A stretch of DNA of 64,000 nucleotides from JAGNHS01 sp964609695 (GTDB lineage Bacteria > Bdellovibrionota > UBA2428), in NCBI GenBank assembly GCA_964609695.1, contig CAZSSP010000008.1, forward strand, positions 8,343-72,342, in the 5' to 3' direction. A model generated the notes under the pieces. It had not been told where the DNA came from and did not search any database. It saw only the letters and a program-made list of their open reading frames with translations. The position numbers and the translations under genes were made by a program. Positions 27,801-36,105 of this stretch are shown piece after piece (position 1 is the first letter of the stretch; every line of letters starts with the position of its first letter).

Positions 27801-28745
27801 ATGGCCTTGGCTTTGATTGATGACGGCGTCAGCAAATTTTTGCTTGTCCATCCCATTCATTTTTAAATTGGCCAAAGTTGAAAGCCAGGTGAGCATGGCA
27901 TTGCCCATTCCAATTTTTTCTTGAACTACGCTTCGTGAAAAAATTCCATGAAGGTAACGAGCTTCGCCGTTTTCTTCGGAAATAACAATGTCGCCTGATT
28001 TGATAATGTGTTGACCGTTCTCATCGGTGGGAAGAATAACTTCTTTGTGTCGACCAGAATCAGAATCTATTTCGGCCCAGGGGCGCATGCCAGGACTTCG
28101 GAAGCTGATTTTTAAATGATCGAGATTTTTTACATGTTTTGTGACGTTTGTGGCTATTTGTTGAAAAACAGGAACGGGAGTTTTGAACAAAGACACTTTC
28201 AAAAGAAGGTGTCTATCGATAGTTCCAAGGTTGCCTTGTTTATCGACAAAAACAATTTGCTCTTCATCTTGGGCAAATTGTGTGACTTTGAGTTTTCCAA
28301 CAATGTGTCGTGCAACAACTTTTCCACTTTTAATGGCGGCAATCGAAAATGTTCCATCATCGGTCAATTGTGGTTCTAGAGAATTATAAGATACGATAGG
28401 CAAATTGGCGTTGAATTGGCTGAGTGAATAACGTTGAGAGCCAATTTCTAAATACTGATCCCCTAATAAGAAAAAATCCGTACGATTTGGATCGAGTTTA
28501 GAGAAGTCGCCCGATTCAATGGCGGTCGCGCCTTCTTCAATGGCAAGTTGCGTTTTCTGAATGGCGGGATCTTTTTGCTTGGCCGCAATTAAGGCTTCTA
28601 ATTCATTTGTAAAATGGCCAATGTCGCCAGGGTTGTCAGTCGTCTCGGCATGGACTTTGGCAACAAATGCCTGAGGTAAGATAAAGCTCAGGCTGAGTAA
28701 AAAACTTAAAAATCGGAGTGTAAAACTTTCACGAAAAACCTTCAT
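24807..28745 (-). CDS. Giant polytopic membrane protein of unknown function (paralog 2)
   Basis: A 1312-residue protein using ATG 28745, chosen because AAAGGGAG lies four bases upstream and because the signal peptide (KVFRESFTLRF then LSFLLSLSFIL, cleaved at VHAET) starts there. The frame is open further to 28820. It is collinear with the next gene over its whole length, sharing FWP, NPFKKVKAD, GKYEHEFLKTVVPTE, GGRADMKKL, DPHGSLLNLW and SLHPARSDIGGVYMRGF landmarks. It has an extra charged helical insert (about residues 630-740) and a Ser/Asn-rich disordered C-terminal tail. Transmembrane segments lie near 425-445, 477-530, 1005-1060 and 1175-1260. Function is unknown; the two proteins may form a heteromeric inner-membrane complex. 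Confidence 0.75.
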   Translation of the reverse strand: MKVFRESFTLRFLSFLLSLSFILPQAFVAKVHAETTDNPGDIGHFTNELEALIAAKQKDPAIQKTQLAIEEGATAIESGDFSKLDPNRTDFFLLGDQYLEIGSQRYSLSQFNANLPIVSYNSLEPQLTDDGTFSIAAIKSGKVVARHIVGKLKVTQFAQDEEQIVFVDKQGNLGTIDRHLLLKVSLFKTPVPVFQQIATNVTKHVKNLDHLKISFRSPGMRPWAEIDSDSGRHKEVILPTDENGQHIIKSGDIVISEENGEARYLHGIFSRSVVQEKIGMGNAMLTWLSTLANLKMNGMDKQKFADAVINQSQGHALPTLGDLDTPVRRALEAFSPEQIAGFVNHAKSNTELAKRNFDAVTLTDWQNQYEEIRNRAREQLNNKHDINGSRLSREDQNKYQAALASGDFTTVWRTVVGEKERIHMMDKVKKSFITLGGIAGLGAGAYYGIQSLKDGYLADALKNGAPNLYNHAINGVNWLYSFWPGEVLSNEVYRMPLLYSSIALMGVIPLAMGVSWIAGMIRKDNLSTWQRILVAGMRVYAWGILPIQHALIDTCLKQKSFFPVLKQGFNPFKKVKADSAIGRKIGLEKDLRLGVENPLKSQNDKDRYEAAKAQDAQRVASNLARVIDSLKAQDDAEIAQMTERARNSKGALAIPYIREDLEKTRQKRAQAIVDADPELKAKTKEQLKEESFTDYAQKRRDKSNALTALIKTKGLAIRMADLLAIMVVSERENVDPATLLMYMSGDVKAEKLNELFKDPKLENEWFHLSSELSDEFTKMENFAQYDDLTSINPSDLVSFYQLARAKSREINERSGFNSSVSKLKNRFNAFVQRRKKPLVEWAASFGKYEHEFLKTVVPTELITRQVTWEFIFDHIIVVGYPALWGGRADMKKLGTPRESDLSADPHGSLLNLWTPSPRTYDVMTNVLAHFLTAGAAKTLVFYKNPPVVDESYLPFETASGQIASRDAKGGIREKVESFWRANVEGIKALHPARSDIGGVYMRGFIRRLGTIQFSILMALVFRMMIGGADLEMATRGFLYSWIAGLWYYGWPWDMIFCAIEGEEEKLHSFSNEFTAAKEKIAQGIRLKDDALLGQGYESLFALLQKNPKFKESAAKEVDSESLEIFTKDPDGQNAIQAIVNYAKALQSKENKDENIAQAKEALRALYEGELPDDVIKEIFRSSGQELLEYAIQNPPSATKANPNYSKFLTWVAAISTTIMAVPMSVKSFHPEELTNGYIASWAAISVALYTGFNAFLSAKGYAKLQSKFAWIRNLFSKKSNSDSNSSDQSNTPGAASANCEEPLVNTKEPDKK

Positions 28746-28873
28746 AGCGCTCCCTTTTGTGCGATACGTCAAGCCGTTGATTTGGCTCGTGATACTACAG
28801 GAAGAGCAAGCTTTGAGCAAGAATGACTAGGCTAAAATGAGGCTTTGTAAAGACAAATTAATTTTATGCTTTT

Positions 28874-28997
28874 TCACAAACTAATCAGAGGCAATTTCCT
28901 AAAGTCACGGCAAGGCCCCGCCCAAATGCCTTCGCCTCGCGGCTTGGCTCTGGGCACCCCGAGTGCCTTTAGGAAATTGCCTCTGATTAGTTTGTGA
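28874..28997. repeat. Palindromic element B (31-bp perfect inverted repeat with conserved core)
   Basis: 28874-28904 and 28967-28997 are perfect 31-bp reverse complements around a 62-bp GC-rich core. On the minus strand the core begins GCACTCGGGGTGCCC followed by AGAGCCAAG and GCGAGG, closely matching the core of element C (39298-39357) and partly element A. Together with the terminator at 29013-29051 it accounts for the 322-bp gap between the carboxypeptidase stop and the start of the giant membrane gene. Both flanking genes run leftward, so this copy is not between convergent genes. Confidence 0.85.
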
Positions 28998-29012
28998 GTA
29001 AGTGAAAAATTA

Positions 29013-29051
29013 CAAGAAGTGCAAAGTTAGATGAATGCTTTGCACTTCTTG
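29013..29051 (-). terminator. Rho-independent terminator of the carboxypeptidase gene
   Basis: CAAGAAGTGCAAAG (29013-29026) pairs perfectly with CTTTGCACTTCTTG (29038-29051), a 14-bp stem with an 11-base loop. Read on the minus strand it lies 17 bp after the stop and is followed by TAATTTTTC. On the plus strand TTTTT follows as well, so it could work in both directions. Confidence 0.8.
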
Positions 29052-29067
29052 TTTTTGTGTCTCAAAT

Positions 29068-30381
29068 CTAAATTTTTAAATCTCTATGGCTGGCCATTGG
29101 AATCCCTTTTTGCGCGGGGCTTTCTTTAATGAAATTAGGAACAGTATCTGTCAGAGCTCGTTTGGGATTGTCTGCAAATTCAAGCATGTAGAGCATGGGG
29201 CGTAAGTTATCTGCAAAAACTTGAGGAATAACTGAAGGCGAGGGGTAGAATCCTCCATCCCACATGCTTGTAGGACTGAGTTCAAAAGTGAAAGAGTATA
29301 AGCCTAATTCGCCGTAAGCCCAATCAAAGAGGACTCCGCTGGCAATGTATAAGTCTGATGCTGGTTCTGGAGTGTAATGATTCCATTGAGACATATCTTG
29401 GGCCATTTTTTCAAAGACCGGACGATCTTCGGGTTTGCCGTCTTTATCTCCAACTCGATCATTGGTGTAGCCCCAGGGATAGAGAATTAATTCTGAAAAA
29501 GAATGGAAATCTAAAGTGGCTTTTAAACGAGTTTGCATTTTGAAGAAATTTCTAACGGCTTGTGTTTCGGGTTCTGAAAAGGGAGAGGGGCCCATATAAA
29601 CTTCAGAATCAGGTTCTGTAGAAGAACCCCCTGTACCCCATTGGTATCCATAATTTCTATTGAGATCGACTCCGACTTTGTTTCCGCCAACAGAGTTTCT
29701 ATTTTTACGCCACATTTTTCCACGAACACCATCGGTGTAGTCGTAGGTGTGACCATCTGGATTTACGACAGGAACAATGTAAATTTCTCTTTGATCCATA
29801 AGATCTTTTAAAGCTTGATTGCTGTTGTAATTTTGCAAAAGGTATTCAGCAAAAAGTAGAGGTACTTCTAGGGATAGGTGTTCTCTAGCATGGTGGCATC
29901 CAAGATAAATCATTGTAGGTATTTTGAGGGATTCGGCTTCTGAAGGAGTGTGATTGCTGATTCGAAGTGCGACGATGTCTCGGCCTTCTGAGCTTTTTCC
30001 AATACTATAAAGTGTGGCTAGTGTTGGGTTTTGAGATTCGAGATTTCGTAAACGTTGAAGAGCTTGAGGATAAGACGTGAAGCGAGAAGTGGCGGCTTCC
30101 TCTAGTTTTAGCCAGCGTTCTTGAAGAGGAAAGGCTTTGGCGCTGAATCCGGCCGCTCGCACTTTTTCTAAATCGGAATGATTTCCGTAAAGGTAAACCT
30201 TTTCAGAAGTGAATTCTTCCAGAGCATAGCCGAGATTAGCCAGTCGGCTTCTTTGCTCTTTGTTTTCGGCGTCGACCTCAATGATATGGGTGCTGCGAGA
30301 TTGTACTTGAGTGTGCGCAAAGCCCTTTAATGTTATAAAGGACAGCGACATTAATAAAAATATACAAAAAGCTTTTGACAT
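29068..30381 (-). CDS. Secreted M14 zinc carboxypeptidase
   Basis: A 437-residue exported metallopeptidase. A signal peptide (SKAFCIFLLMSLSFITLKGFA) is followed by a roughly 90-residue prodomain-like region. The M14 catalytic domain carries zinc ligands in GCHHAREH (HxxE) and a later His in TLDFHSF. NPDGHTYDYT, RKNRN, VDLNRNYGYQW and the catalytic Glu in FTFELSP are canonical for the carboxypeptidase A subgroup. It releases C-terminal residues from peptides outside the cytoplasm. In a predatory or protein-consuming bacterium it fits a digestive role, which is inference. It is divergent from ygfZ by 56 bp. Confidence 0.94.
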   Translation of the reverse strand: MSKAFCIFLLMSLSFITLKGFAHTQVQSRSTHIIEVDAENKEQRSRLANLGYALEEFTSEKVYLYGNHSDLEKVRAAGFSAKAFPLQERWLKLEEAATSRFTSYPQALQRLRNLESQNPTLATLYSIGKSSEGRDIVALRISNHTPSEAESLKIPTMIYLGCHHAREHLSLEVPLLFAEYLLQNYNSNQALKDLMDQREIYIVPVVNPDGHTYDYTDGVRGKMWRKNRNSVGGNKVGVDLNRNYGYQWGTGGSSTEPDSEVYMGPSPFSEPETQAVRNFFKMQTRLKATLDFHSFSELILYPWGYTNDRVGDKDGKPEDRPVFEKMAQDMSQWNHYTPEPASDLYIASGVLFDWAYGELGLYSFTFELSPTSMWDGGFYPSPSVIPQVFADNLRPMLYMLEFADNPKRALTDTVPNFIKESPAQKGIPMASHRDLKI

Positions 30382-30437
30382 AAATCCTCCCCAGGTGCTT
30401 GGTGCAATTAAAGCAGTCGAAGGGAAAAATGTAATCT

Positions 30438-31334
30438 ATGAAGGCCTTAAAAAAAGTTAAAAAAGTTCTCTGCGTCAAAGGTCCTGATGCGCAAAGCTTT
30501 TTACACGGACTTTTAACGATTCATGTGAAAAGACTTCTGAATGTTAAAGCTGAAGTTAAGGGCTCTCAAGCTTTTCTACTTAATCATCGTGGACAAATTG
30601 ACTTTGATTTTACTCTTATTCACTCTCATGACTCTTTTTATCTGGCAGTGGAAGCTCCCCATTTTGAAGCCTTAAAAAATCGTTTAGAGCACTTTTTAAT
30701 ATCTGAAGATTTAGAGATTTTAGATTTGTCTGAGAGTTTTTCTGATTTTTGGTGGTTACTAGATCCTGTTGAGATCGCCGAGGAAAATATTTTACGATCT
30801 TCGTCAAAATTCTCTGAAGATAAAATTTTTATCGGTCGAGAGCATGAATGGGGATTCGATTTGAGTTTTCTTCATTTTGGAGTTCCTTTGCGTGAATTGT
30901 GGATAAAAAATGGACAAATTCCAAATTTGTCATTTCAAAACATGAGTTCTGATGAATTTTTGAATTGGCGATGTGAAAGGGGATTACCGCTTAGGGATGA
31001 AGATTATAATTCGTCACAATTTCTCTCAGATCTTCCTTATTTGAGTAGCGTGGCTTTCGATAAAGGATGTTATTTGGGGCAAGAAGTTGTGGCGAAGGCT
31101 AAAAATCTCGGTCGAGCACCACGCGTGTTTTTAGTTTTTAAATCTGAAACTCCATGGATTAGATTTTCGAAGATTCAAAATTCTAAGGGAGAAGATGTGG
31201 GTGAAATTCGTTCAAGTTCTGGAAATTTTGCATTGGGTTTTTTAAGAACGCATGTGTTTGAGAGTGGTGAAAATATTTTTTCAGAGGGAAAAGCTGTTTT
31301 TTATTTAAAAAACTCATCTGACAAAAACTTGTAG
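30438..31334 (+). CDS. ygfZ: YgfZ/GcvT-family folate-binding protein (Fe-S cluster assembly)
   Basis: A 298-residue protein with the diagnostic KGCYLGQEVVAKAKNLGRAPR motif at about residues 212-232, which includes the conserved Cys. The N-terminal part carries GPDAQSFLHGLLT and QAFLLNHRGQIDFDF, matching the GcvT-like fold. YgfZ uses tetrahydrofolate to support maturation of certain Fe-S enzymes such as MiaB. It is monocistronic here, divergent from the M14 carboxypeptidase. Confidence 0.9.
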   Translation: MKALKKVKKVLCVKGPDAQSFLHGLLTIHVKRLLNVKAEVKGSQAFLLNHRGQIDFDFTLIHSHDSFYLAVEAPHFEALKNRLEHFLISEDLEILDLSESFSDFWWLLDPVEIAEENILRSSSKFSEDKIFIGREHEWGFDLSFLHFGVPLRELWIKNGQIPNLSFQNMSSDEFLNWRCERGLPLRDEDYNSSQFLSDLPYLSSVAFDKGCYLGQEVVAKAKNLGRAPRVFLVFKSETPWIRFSKIQNSKGEDVGEIRSSSGNFALGFLRTHVFESGENIFSEGKAVFYLKNSSDKNL

Positions 31335-31408
31335 AAAGTGTCAGCGAGAAGTGTTGTTGGAAAAAGACTGTTTGTGTATTTCTGTTTCTACGAGGAGACA
31401 GAAACAAA

Positions 31409-31954
31409 ATGAAAACTTTAAACAAAATAGGATTTTTAACTTTGGCACTCAGCACATCAGCACTTTGGGCGAGCGTCTTGAACATTCAAGTGGCCCCTAA
31501 AACTCTTAAGGGCAGCGTGGAAGTTCTAGGCTTTCAAGTTGAAGCTTCTGGTGAACAAGCCATTCTATTAGCGGGCAATGCAGCTTCTAAAGTGGCTCAA
31601 GCTGGTGGTGTGGCTTTCAAAAAAAGCAGTGAAATGTTGATTGTGACTGGCGATGCGGCTTCAACTTTAGTGGCCAATTCTCTTAACGGAGTGGCAAAAA
31701 CTGGTGAATACGCTTACGTAAGCACTAAAGCCTTCACTCAAAGTGCCTATGATTTGAGCATCAATGCTGTTCAAACTGGCGCTGCAAAAGTTTATGATAT
31801 CGGTTCAAAAGCTACTGCAACCACTAGAGCGATTGCTTTCGGTGTGGCTGATTCTAGTGGCAAGTCTGTAAGCATTTTGGCTGATAGCGGACTCAAAATT
31901 CTTGAAAATGGCGCAAACTTTGTAAAAGGTCTTCTTGATCTTTTACTTCCTTGA
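31409..31954 (+). CDS. Small secreted Ala/Gly/Ser-rich protein of unknown function
   Basis: A 181-residue protein with a signal peptide (KTLNKIGFLTLALSTSALWA, cleaved before SVLNIQ). The mature part is built from loosely repeated amphipathic stretches rich in Ala, Gly, Ser and Lys (GNAASKVAQAGG, GDAASTLVANSL, SKATATTRAIAFG, GANFVKGLLDLLLP), suggesting a surface-adsorbed or membrane-associating helix. No family recognised. Its ribosome site GAGGAG (31392-31397) lies in the loop of a small hairpin formed by TTTCTGT (31379-31385) and ACAGAAA (31398-31404). It converges with the LysR gene. Confidence 0.6.
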   Translation: MKTLNKIGFLTLALSTSALWASVLNIQVAPKTLKGSVEVLGFQVEASGEQAILLAGNAASKVAQAGGVAFKKSSEMLIVTGDAASTLVANSLNGVAKTGEYAYVSTKAFTQSAYDLSINAVQTGAAKVYDIGSKATATTRAIAFGVADSSGKSVSILADSGLKILENGANFVKGLLDLLLP

Positions 31955-31963
31955 GAATCGACC

Positions 31964-31994
31964 CGATTAGAGGCTGATTTCACCCATCAGCCTA
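31964..31994. terminator. Bidirectional stem-loop between secreted protein gene and LysR gene
   Basis: AGGCTGAT (31971-31978) pairs with ATCAGCCT (31986-31993) around a 7-base loop. Flanking TTAG/TAA bases could extend it. The stop of the leftward LysR gene (31987-31989) lies inside the hairpin. There is no U-run on either side, so this is a structural call only. Confidence 0.5.
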
Positions 31995-32958
31995 ATTCAA
32001 CCCCAGAGAGCTGCTGCCCAATAAAGGGTAGCGGCTCTCTTTCATTTTTTAATTCCGAAATTTCTTTTAATAAATATTTTTGTAGCTCATAGGAGGCTCT
32101 ATTGAATGTTTTGTTTTTAACTTGGGCAATGCTGATGATGTTGTGAACTTTATTTTTGAAATCATCAAAAACTATGAGGGGAATTCCTCGATTTTTTAGA
32201 GAATCCACGACGTAGAGCGGTAGCACTCCACAGCCTAAATTATTTTTTATAAGTTTAGCGACACCTTGAACATCCATTACATAAGCTCGAACATTGAGTT
32301 TTTTAGGCATTTTGCCGAATTCTTGTTCAAACCACATTTTAAGGACGGGATTTCCTTTTTGATATTCAATAAAATCTAAATTTTCAAAATCCTCTAGAGT
32401 AGTAGGTCGTCTCTTAGAATCGAGATATCGGGGCGTGCAACAAAGGCAGAGAATTTCATCGAATATTTTTTTGCTCTCAAGCTCTCGGTCTAAATTGTAT
32501 GTGTCCACAAAGGCGAAATCTAATTCGCCAGAGATTAATAAAGAATTCATTTCTGAGGCAAAACCCATTCTTATTTGCAAATCGACTTCGGGGTGTTCAA
32601 TGCAAAACTTGGCGAGAAGAGGCATGATGATATTGTTGCCAAATTCTATGGGCATTCCTAGAGAAACCTTTCCGCTAATTTTTTTTTGACCCACCTGGAG
32701 TTGAGCTAGAGCTGCTTCAATTTGGACTAGATTGGCGCGACAAGCTTCAAATAATTCTTTTGCTGAGGATGTGGGAATGAGTTTTTTATGATGCCTATCA
32801 AAGAGCTTTGTTTGTAAGATATCTTCCAAATGCATGACGTGTTGGCTGACTCCGCTTTGAGTTAAGCCCAAAGCTTCACCTGCTTTAGTCATGCTGAGAT
32901 TTTCGTAAACGGATACGAAAATACGCAATTCATTTAAATTGATCTGATCAATAATCAC
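31987..32958 (-). CDS. LysR-type transcriptional regulator
   Basis: A 323-residue regulator. The N-terminal winged helix-turn-helix covers residues 1-65, with NLNELRIFVSVYENLSMTKAGEALGLTQSGVSQHVMHLEDIL. The C-terminal effector-binding domain (about 95-300) has the usual periplasmic-binding-protein-like layout. The target is not evident; the divergent neighbour is the CoA-binding protein gene, 143 bp away, and LysR proteins often control their divergent neighbour. The effector is unknown. Confidence 0.93.
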   Translation of the reverse strand: MIIDQINLNELRIFVSVYENLSMTKAGEALGLTQSGVSQHVMHLEDILQTKLFDRHHKKLIPTSSAKELFEACRANLVQIEAALAQLQVGQKKISGKVSLGMPIEFGNNIIMPLLAKFCIEHPEVDLQIRMGFASEMNSLLISGELDFAFVDTYNLDRELESKKIFDEILCLCCTPRYLDSKRRPTTLEDFENLDFIEYQKGNPVLKMWFEQEFGKMPKKLNVRAYVMDVQGVAKLIKNNLGCGVLPLYVVDSLKNRGIPLIVFDDFKNKVHNIISIAQVKNKTFNRASYELQKYLLKEISELKNEREPLPFIGQQLSGVELG

Positions 32959-33101
32959 CCGATGTTTATAAGGCGCCTAGCGACTTCGAGTCAAAATAGG
33001 AGCCGTGAGGAAAAAGCATCGCCCCCCATTTTGCTTTTTAGTGCTGAGCAATGATAGTTTTATGTTAAAGCAACGAAAAATCGTTAGTTCAAAGGTGACT
33101 T

Positions 33102-33509
33102 ATGGATGTAGCCCTCGAAATTTTGAAAAAATATAAACGGATTGCTGTGGTGGGATTGAGCCCCGATCCCTCGAGGGCCTCTTATGGTGTGACTCAGTAT
33201 ATGATTTCCGCTGCTTACGATATTGTAGGAGTCCGACCTAAAGAAAAATCGATACTGGGTCGACCCTGTTATTCTTCATTGAGCGAAGTTCCAAAGCCTA
33301 TTGAAATAGTTAATGTTTTCAGGGCTAACGAATTTGTTCCTGAAATTATTGATGAGGCCATAAATGTTGGAGCTAAAGCTATTTGGCTTCAATTAGGTGT
33401 GTTTAACGATGAAGCAGAAAAAAAGGCTAAAGACGCAGGTCTATTAGTTATTTCAGATGCTTGTATTCTTGTAGAACATCGAAGACTCAGGACCATGGGA
33501 AAGCTTTGA
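33102..33509 (+). CDS. CoA-binding protein (YccU-like Rossmann fold)
   Basis: A 135-residue single-domain protein. It starts with IAVVGLSPDPSRASYGV, the nucleotide-binding loop of the CoA_binding_2 family. EIVNVFRANEFVPEIIDEA and AIWLQLGVFNDEAEKKA follow, and the C-terminal ACILVEHRRL is typical. Proteins of this family bind CoA or its derivatives; the cellular role is undefined. The ribosome site AAAGGTGA precedes the ATG. It is divergent from the LysR gene. Confidence 0.88.
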   Translation: MDVALEILKKYKRIAVVGLSPDPSRASYGVTQYMISAAYDIVGVRPKEKSILGRPCYSSLSEVPKPIEIVNVFRANEFVPEIIDEAINVGAKAIWLQLGVFNDEAEKKAKDAGLLVISDACILVEHRRLRTMGKL

Positions 33510-33611
33510 TAATTTACTTTTAGTTTCTTCGTGATTCAGATTTCCAAAATTTAATAGTGGATTAGTTTTAAACTTTGACAGCGTTAATTTAATCAAATTA
33601 GTAATCATGGG

Positions 33612-34226
33612 ATGTTGCGCGGGATTGCAGTGAAATTTTCATTATTTTTTGTTTTCGTTTCATTTCTTTGGTCTGGGGATGAGGTTGATTCTTTGCCAAT
33701 TTTAAACATGATGAGGCGCTGCGCTCGACCCATACTTCCAAGTTCATTTTTTTATAAGGGTGTTCCTGAAAAAAGAATATCTGCTCAGACTGAAGCTCAT
33801 ATTGTACAAACGCATTTTCTATTGCTTGAAAAATTTGAAGATTTTTTTGAGGAAAACATTCTCCCTAGATTAAAAGAAGAGCATCGACATCAAATTCGTC
33901 GAACCACAATATTCACTTCTAAAATCAAGCCACAAGAAGTATTTGATTCTTTACCTTTTTCTTATAAAAAGCTTCCCTTTTACATGGATAAAAGTCGAAA
34001 TGTGGCTACTTCTGAAATTAGTGTCACCCTTCAGGGTCATAATTATAAGTTAAGAGTGGGTCGCTGTGTGACGGATAATTGTAATGGGTTTTATAGAGGT
34101 GAAGTGGTTAATTTGTATCCTATTTGTGGACCCGAAGTGATTTTAGTTGAGCACGCTCAATATTTTACTGCGAAACGCACAGGCAAAAGATTTTCACCTC
34201 AAATCGGCGTGCCTTGCGAAGACTAG
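33612..34226 (+). CDS. Secreted protein of unknown function
   Basis: A 204-residue protein with an N-terminal hydrophobic export signal (VKFSLFFVFVSFLW). A GTG at 33630 would also give a good signal peptide start. The mature part has charged helical sequence (residues 50-95) and then beta-rich sequence with four cysteines in two clusters (RCVTDNC, PICGP), plus a last Cys at the terminus (VPCED), suggesting periplasmic disulfides. No family recognised. It lies 26 bp before the Xer gene and may be cotranscribed with it. Confidence 0.6.
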   Translation: MLRGIAVKFSLFFVFVSFLWSGDEVDSLPILNMMRRCARPILPSSFFYKGVPEKRISAQTEAHIVQTHFLLLEKFEDFFEENILPRLKEEHRHQIRRTTIFTSKIKPQEVFDSLPFSYKKLPFYMDKSRNVATSEISVTLQGHNYKLRVGRCVTDNCNGFYRGEVVNLYPICGPEVILVEHAQYFTAKRTGKRFSPQIGVPCED

Positions 34227-34252
34227 CCTTTATCTTTTAAAATGATTTTTAA

Positions 34253-35134
34253 GTGAGTCATCTTAATGATTTTGAAAACTTTATAGTTCACCAAAAAAGA
34301 CTTTCGCCTTTAAGTGTCTCTGCTTATATGAGCGATTTGTCGGATTGGTTGAAGACGGGGCTTAATCTAGAGAAAAAAATTCACAAAGAAGACCTTTTAA
34401 AAGCTATAGAAAAATTATCAAAGAAAAACCTACATAAGAACACACTGTTTCGTAAGCGAATAGCTTTGAGATCTTATTTAAAATTTAGAGCTCTTACGGA
34501 AGAATCTTATTCAATTTTAGCGGAAGAACTTAAAACTCAATACGAAGATGAATTTAATCCGCAGGCATTGAGCGTTGAAGAGCTCACTCAACTCTGCTCG
34601 TTTCCAACTCATGATGACTCTGAAGCTCTTCGTGATAGGGCCATCATTGAAATGATGTATTCTGCAGGACTTCGTGCCTCGGAACTATTGTCTTTAACTT
34701 GGATGGATATTGATGAAAGATTGCCGAGTGTCAGAGTTTTGGGAAAGGGACAAAAGGAACGATTGTTACCTTTGAGTGCACGGGCTTTATATTGGTTAGA
34801 GAGATATAAAAATGAAAAGTTTCCAGAATGGGAAGATAAATTAAAAAAGAAATATCGAGAAAAAATATTTGTTTCAAAAAGATTAAAACCACTGACAAGA
34901 ATGGCGCTTTGGAAAATCTTTCAAAGACGATCAAAGCAGCAGGGTCTTGATCCCGTTCATCCGCACCAGCTCCGGCATTCTTTTGCAACTCATTTATTGC
35001 AAGGAGGCGCTGACGTGCGTTTTGTGCAGGCACTTTTGGGACACAGTAAAATCAACACCACCGAGCGCTATCTGAAATTTAATGACGACGACTTACGAAA
35101 AATGCTCAATGAATTTCACCCTCTCGAAAAATAA
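34253..35134 (+). CDS. Tyrosine recombinase XerC/XerD
   Basis: A 293-residue recombinase with an N-terminal core-binding domain (about 1-95) and a catalytic domain. Active-site residues are Arg in SAGLRASELLSLTW, Lys in LGKGQKERLLPLS, HQLRHSFATHLLQGGADVR, His in LLGHSKINTTERY and the Tyr nucleophile in ERYLKF. This is closer to the textbook XerC/D consensus than the gene at 10198-11052 and is the better candidate for the chromosome-dimer resolvase. The start is a GTG at 34253, as no in-frame ATG fits. It converges with the beta-helix protein with only two bases between stops. Confidence 0.92.
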   Translation: MSHLNDFENFIVHQKRLSPLSVSAYMSDLSDWLKTGLNLEKKIHKEDLLKAIEKLSKKNLHKNTLFRKRIALRSYLKFRALTEESYSILAEELKTQYEDEFNPQALSVEELTQLCSFPTHDDSEALRDRAIIEMMYSAGLRASELLSLTWMDIDERLPSVRVLGKGQKERLLPLSARALYWLERYKNEKFPEWEDKLKKKYREKIFVSKRLKPLTRMALWKIFQRRSKQQGLDPVHPHQLRHSFATHLLQGGADVRFVQALLGHSKINTTERYLKFNDDDLRKMLNEFHPLEK

Positions 35135-35136
35135 TA

Positions 35137-35952
35137 TTATTCGGGTTTAACGTTTTTCGTGCCATCTGCACACATAATAGTTGCGTCTGAAACAGTGTTT
35201 CCGCCTTGGTCATAAATCACAGACTTATCGACTGTTTCAAACAAGCACTCGCCTTTTTTGAGCTCGTTATCTTTTGCATGAAAATCATGGTTCGATTGTG
35301 CACGAATCATAATCTCACAATTGTAACAATAATTTCCAACGGCTTGAATGTTTGTGGCGCCCCCTCTTTTTCCGGCAGATCCCGACATGGGTCTTTGCGC
35401 GTGATAAAATTCGTTGTTTAGAATTTTTACATTTGAAGCTTGATTGAGTTGAAGGCATTTGTCCTGACAAAGGAAGAACTTGGAATTTTTAATGGTATTA
35501 TTTTTTCCGTTTGTAGTAACACAATCTTCTTCGCAATCTCTATTCACAATATTGTCTATTGTCGTGTTGTCGTTCATGAGTATTCCGTCGAGTGAACATT
35601 CCATTTGCAAATTTTTAATAGTGCTTCCAGGGCTCATGACAAACATACGGGGTTCACTCTCTGAAATTTCCTTAGAGGCATGGCATTTTTTGGGATATCC
35701 TTCACCTCTCCATCGATAGAGGCAGCCCTTGCCATCGAGAGTGCCTTTAATGTTCATGGTTTTTTTAACATTCACAACACATTTGGGTTCGGGTCCTGGC
35801 CCTGGATTAGCTTTTTTATAGTCTGTTATGTGTTCGTAGGAGCTTTGAGAAGGCCAGTCCCAGCCTTGAGACTCTATTTGTGCTCTGAGCTGGGTTGTGA
35901 GAGCCATTCCGAAAATAAGAATAAATGATGATGTTTTTAAATTGTTTAACAT
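35137..35952 (-). CDS. Secreted pectate-lyase-like (PL3-type) parallel beta-helix protein
   Basis: A 271-residue exported protein with a signal peptide (LKTSSFILIFGMALTTQLRA). The mature part shows repeated N-rich beta-helix rungs: TTIDNIVNRD, EEDCVTTNGKNNTIKNS, CQDKCLQLNQASNVKILNN and NCEIMIRAQSNHD. The pairing of an ED(C)VTT rung with a DKCLQLN rung resembles polysaccharide lyase family 3 (EDAVT...DKIIQ). About a dozen cysteines suggest extracellular disulfides. Whether it cleaves pectate or another acidic glycan cannot be said; the catalytic Arg is not certain. Confidence 0.7.
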   Translation of the reverse strand: MLNNLKTSSFILIFGMALTTQLRAQIESQGWDWPSQSSYEHITDYKKANPGPGPEPKCVVNVKKTMNIKGTLDGKGCLYRWRGEGYPKKCHASKEISESEPRMFVMSPGSTIKNLQMECSLDGILMNDNTTIDNIVNRDCEEDCVTTNGKNNTIKNSKFFLCQDKCLQLNQASNVKILNNEFYHAQRPMSGSAGKRGGATNIQAVGNYCYNCEIMIRAQSNHDFHAKDNELKKGECLFETVDKSVIYDQGGNTVSDATIMCADGTKNVKPE

Positions 35953-36105
35953 TGAGCCCCTCTTAATGGTGTCTTAATTTAACCGGGGAGCTTACATGCA
36001 CTAAATCCCAATCAGGATAAACTTCGGCAGGAAAAATTCAAACTTAATTCTTTGTTAAGGGATTTCCTAAGTGAAAAAGGCTAAATGTTGGTTTAAAAAG
36101 GTTTT

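Noticed and set aside
33575..33603. TTGACA with 17-bp spacer before the secreted protein gene at 33612
   Set aside because: The -10 hexamer is TTAGTA, a poor match, and the start would be only a few bases before the ATG.
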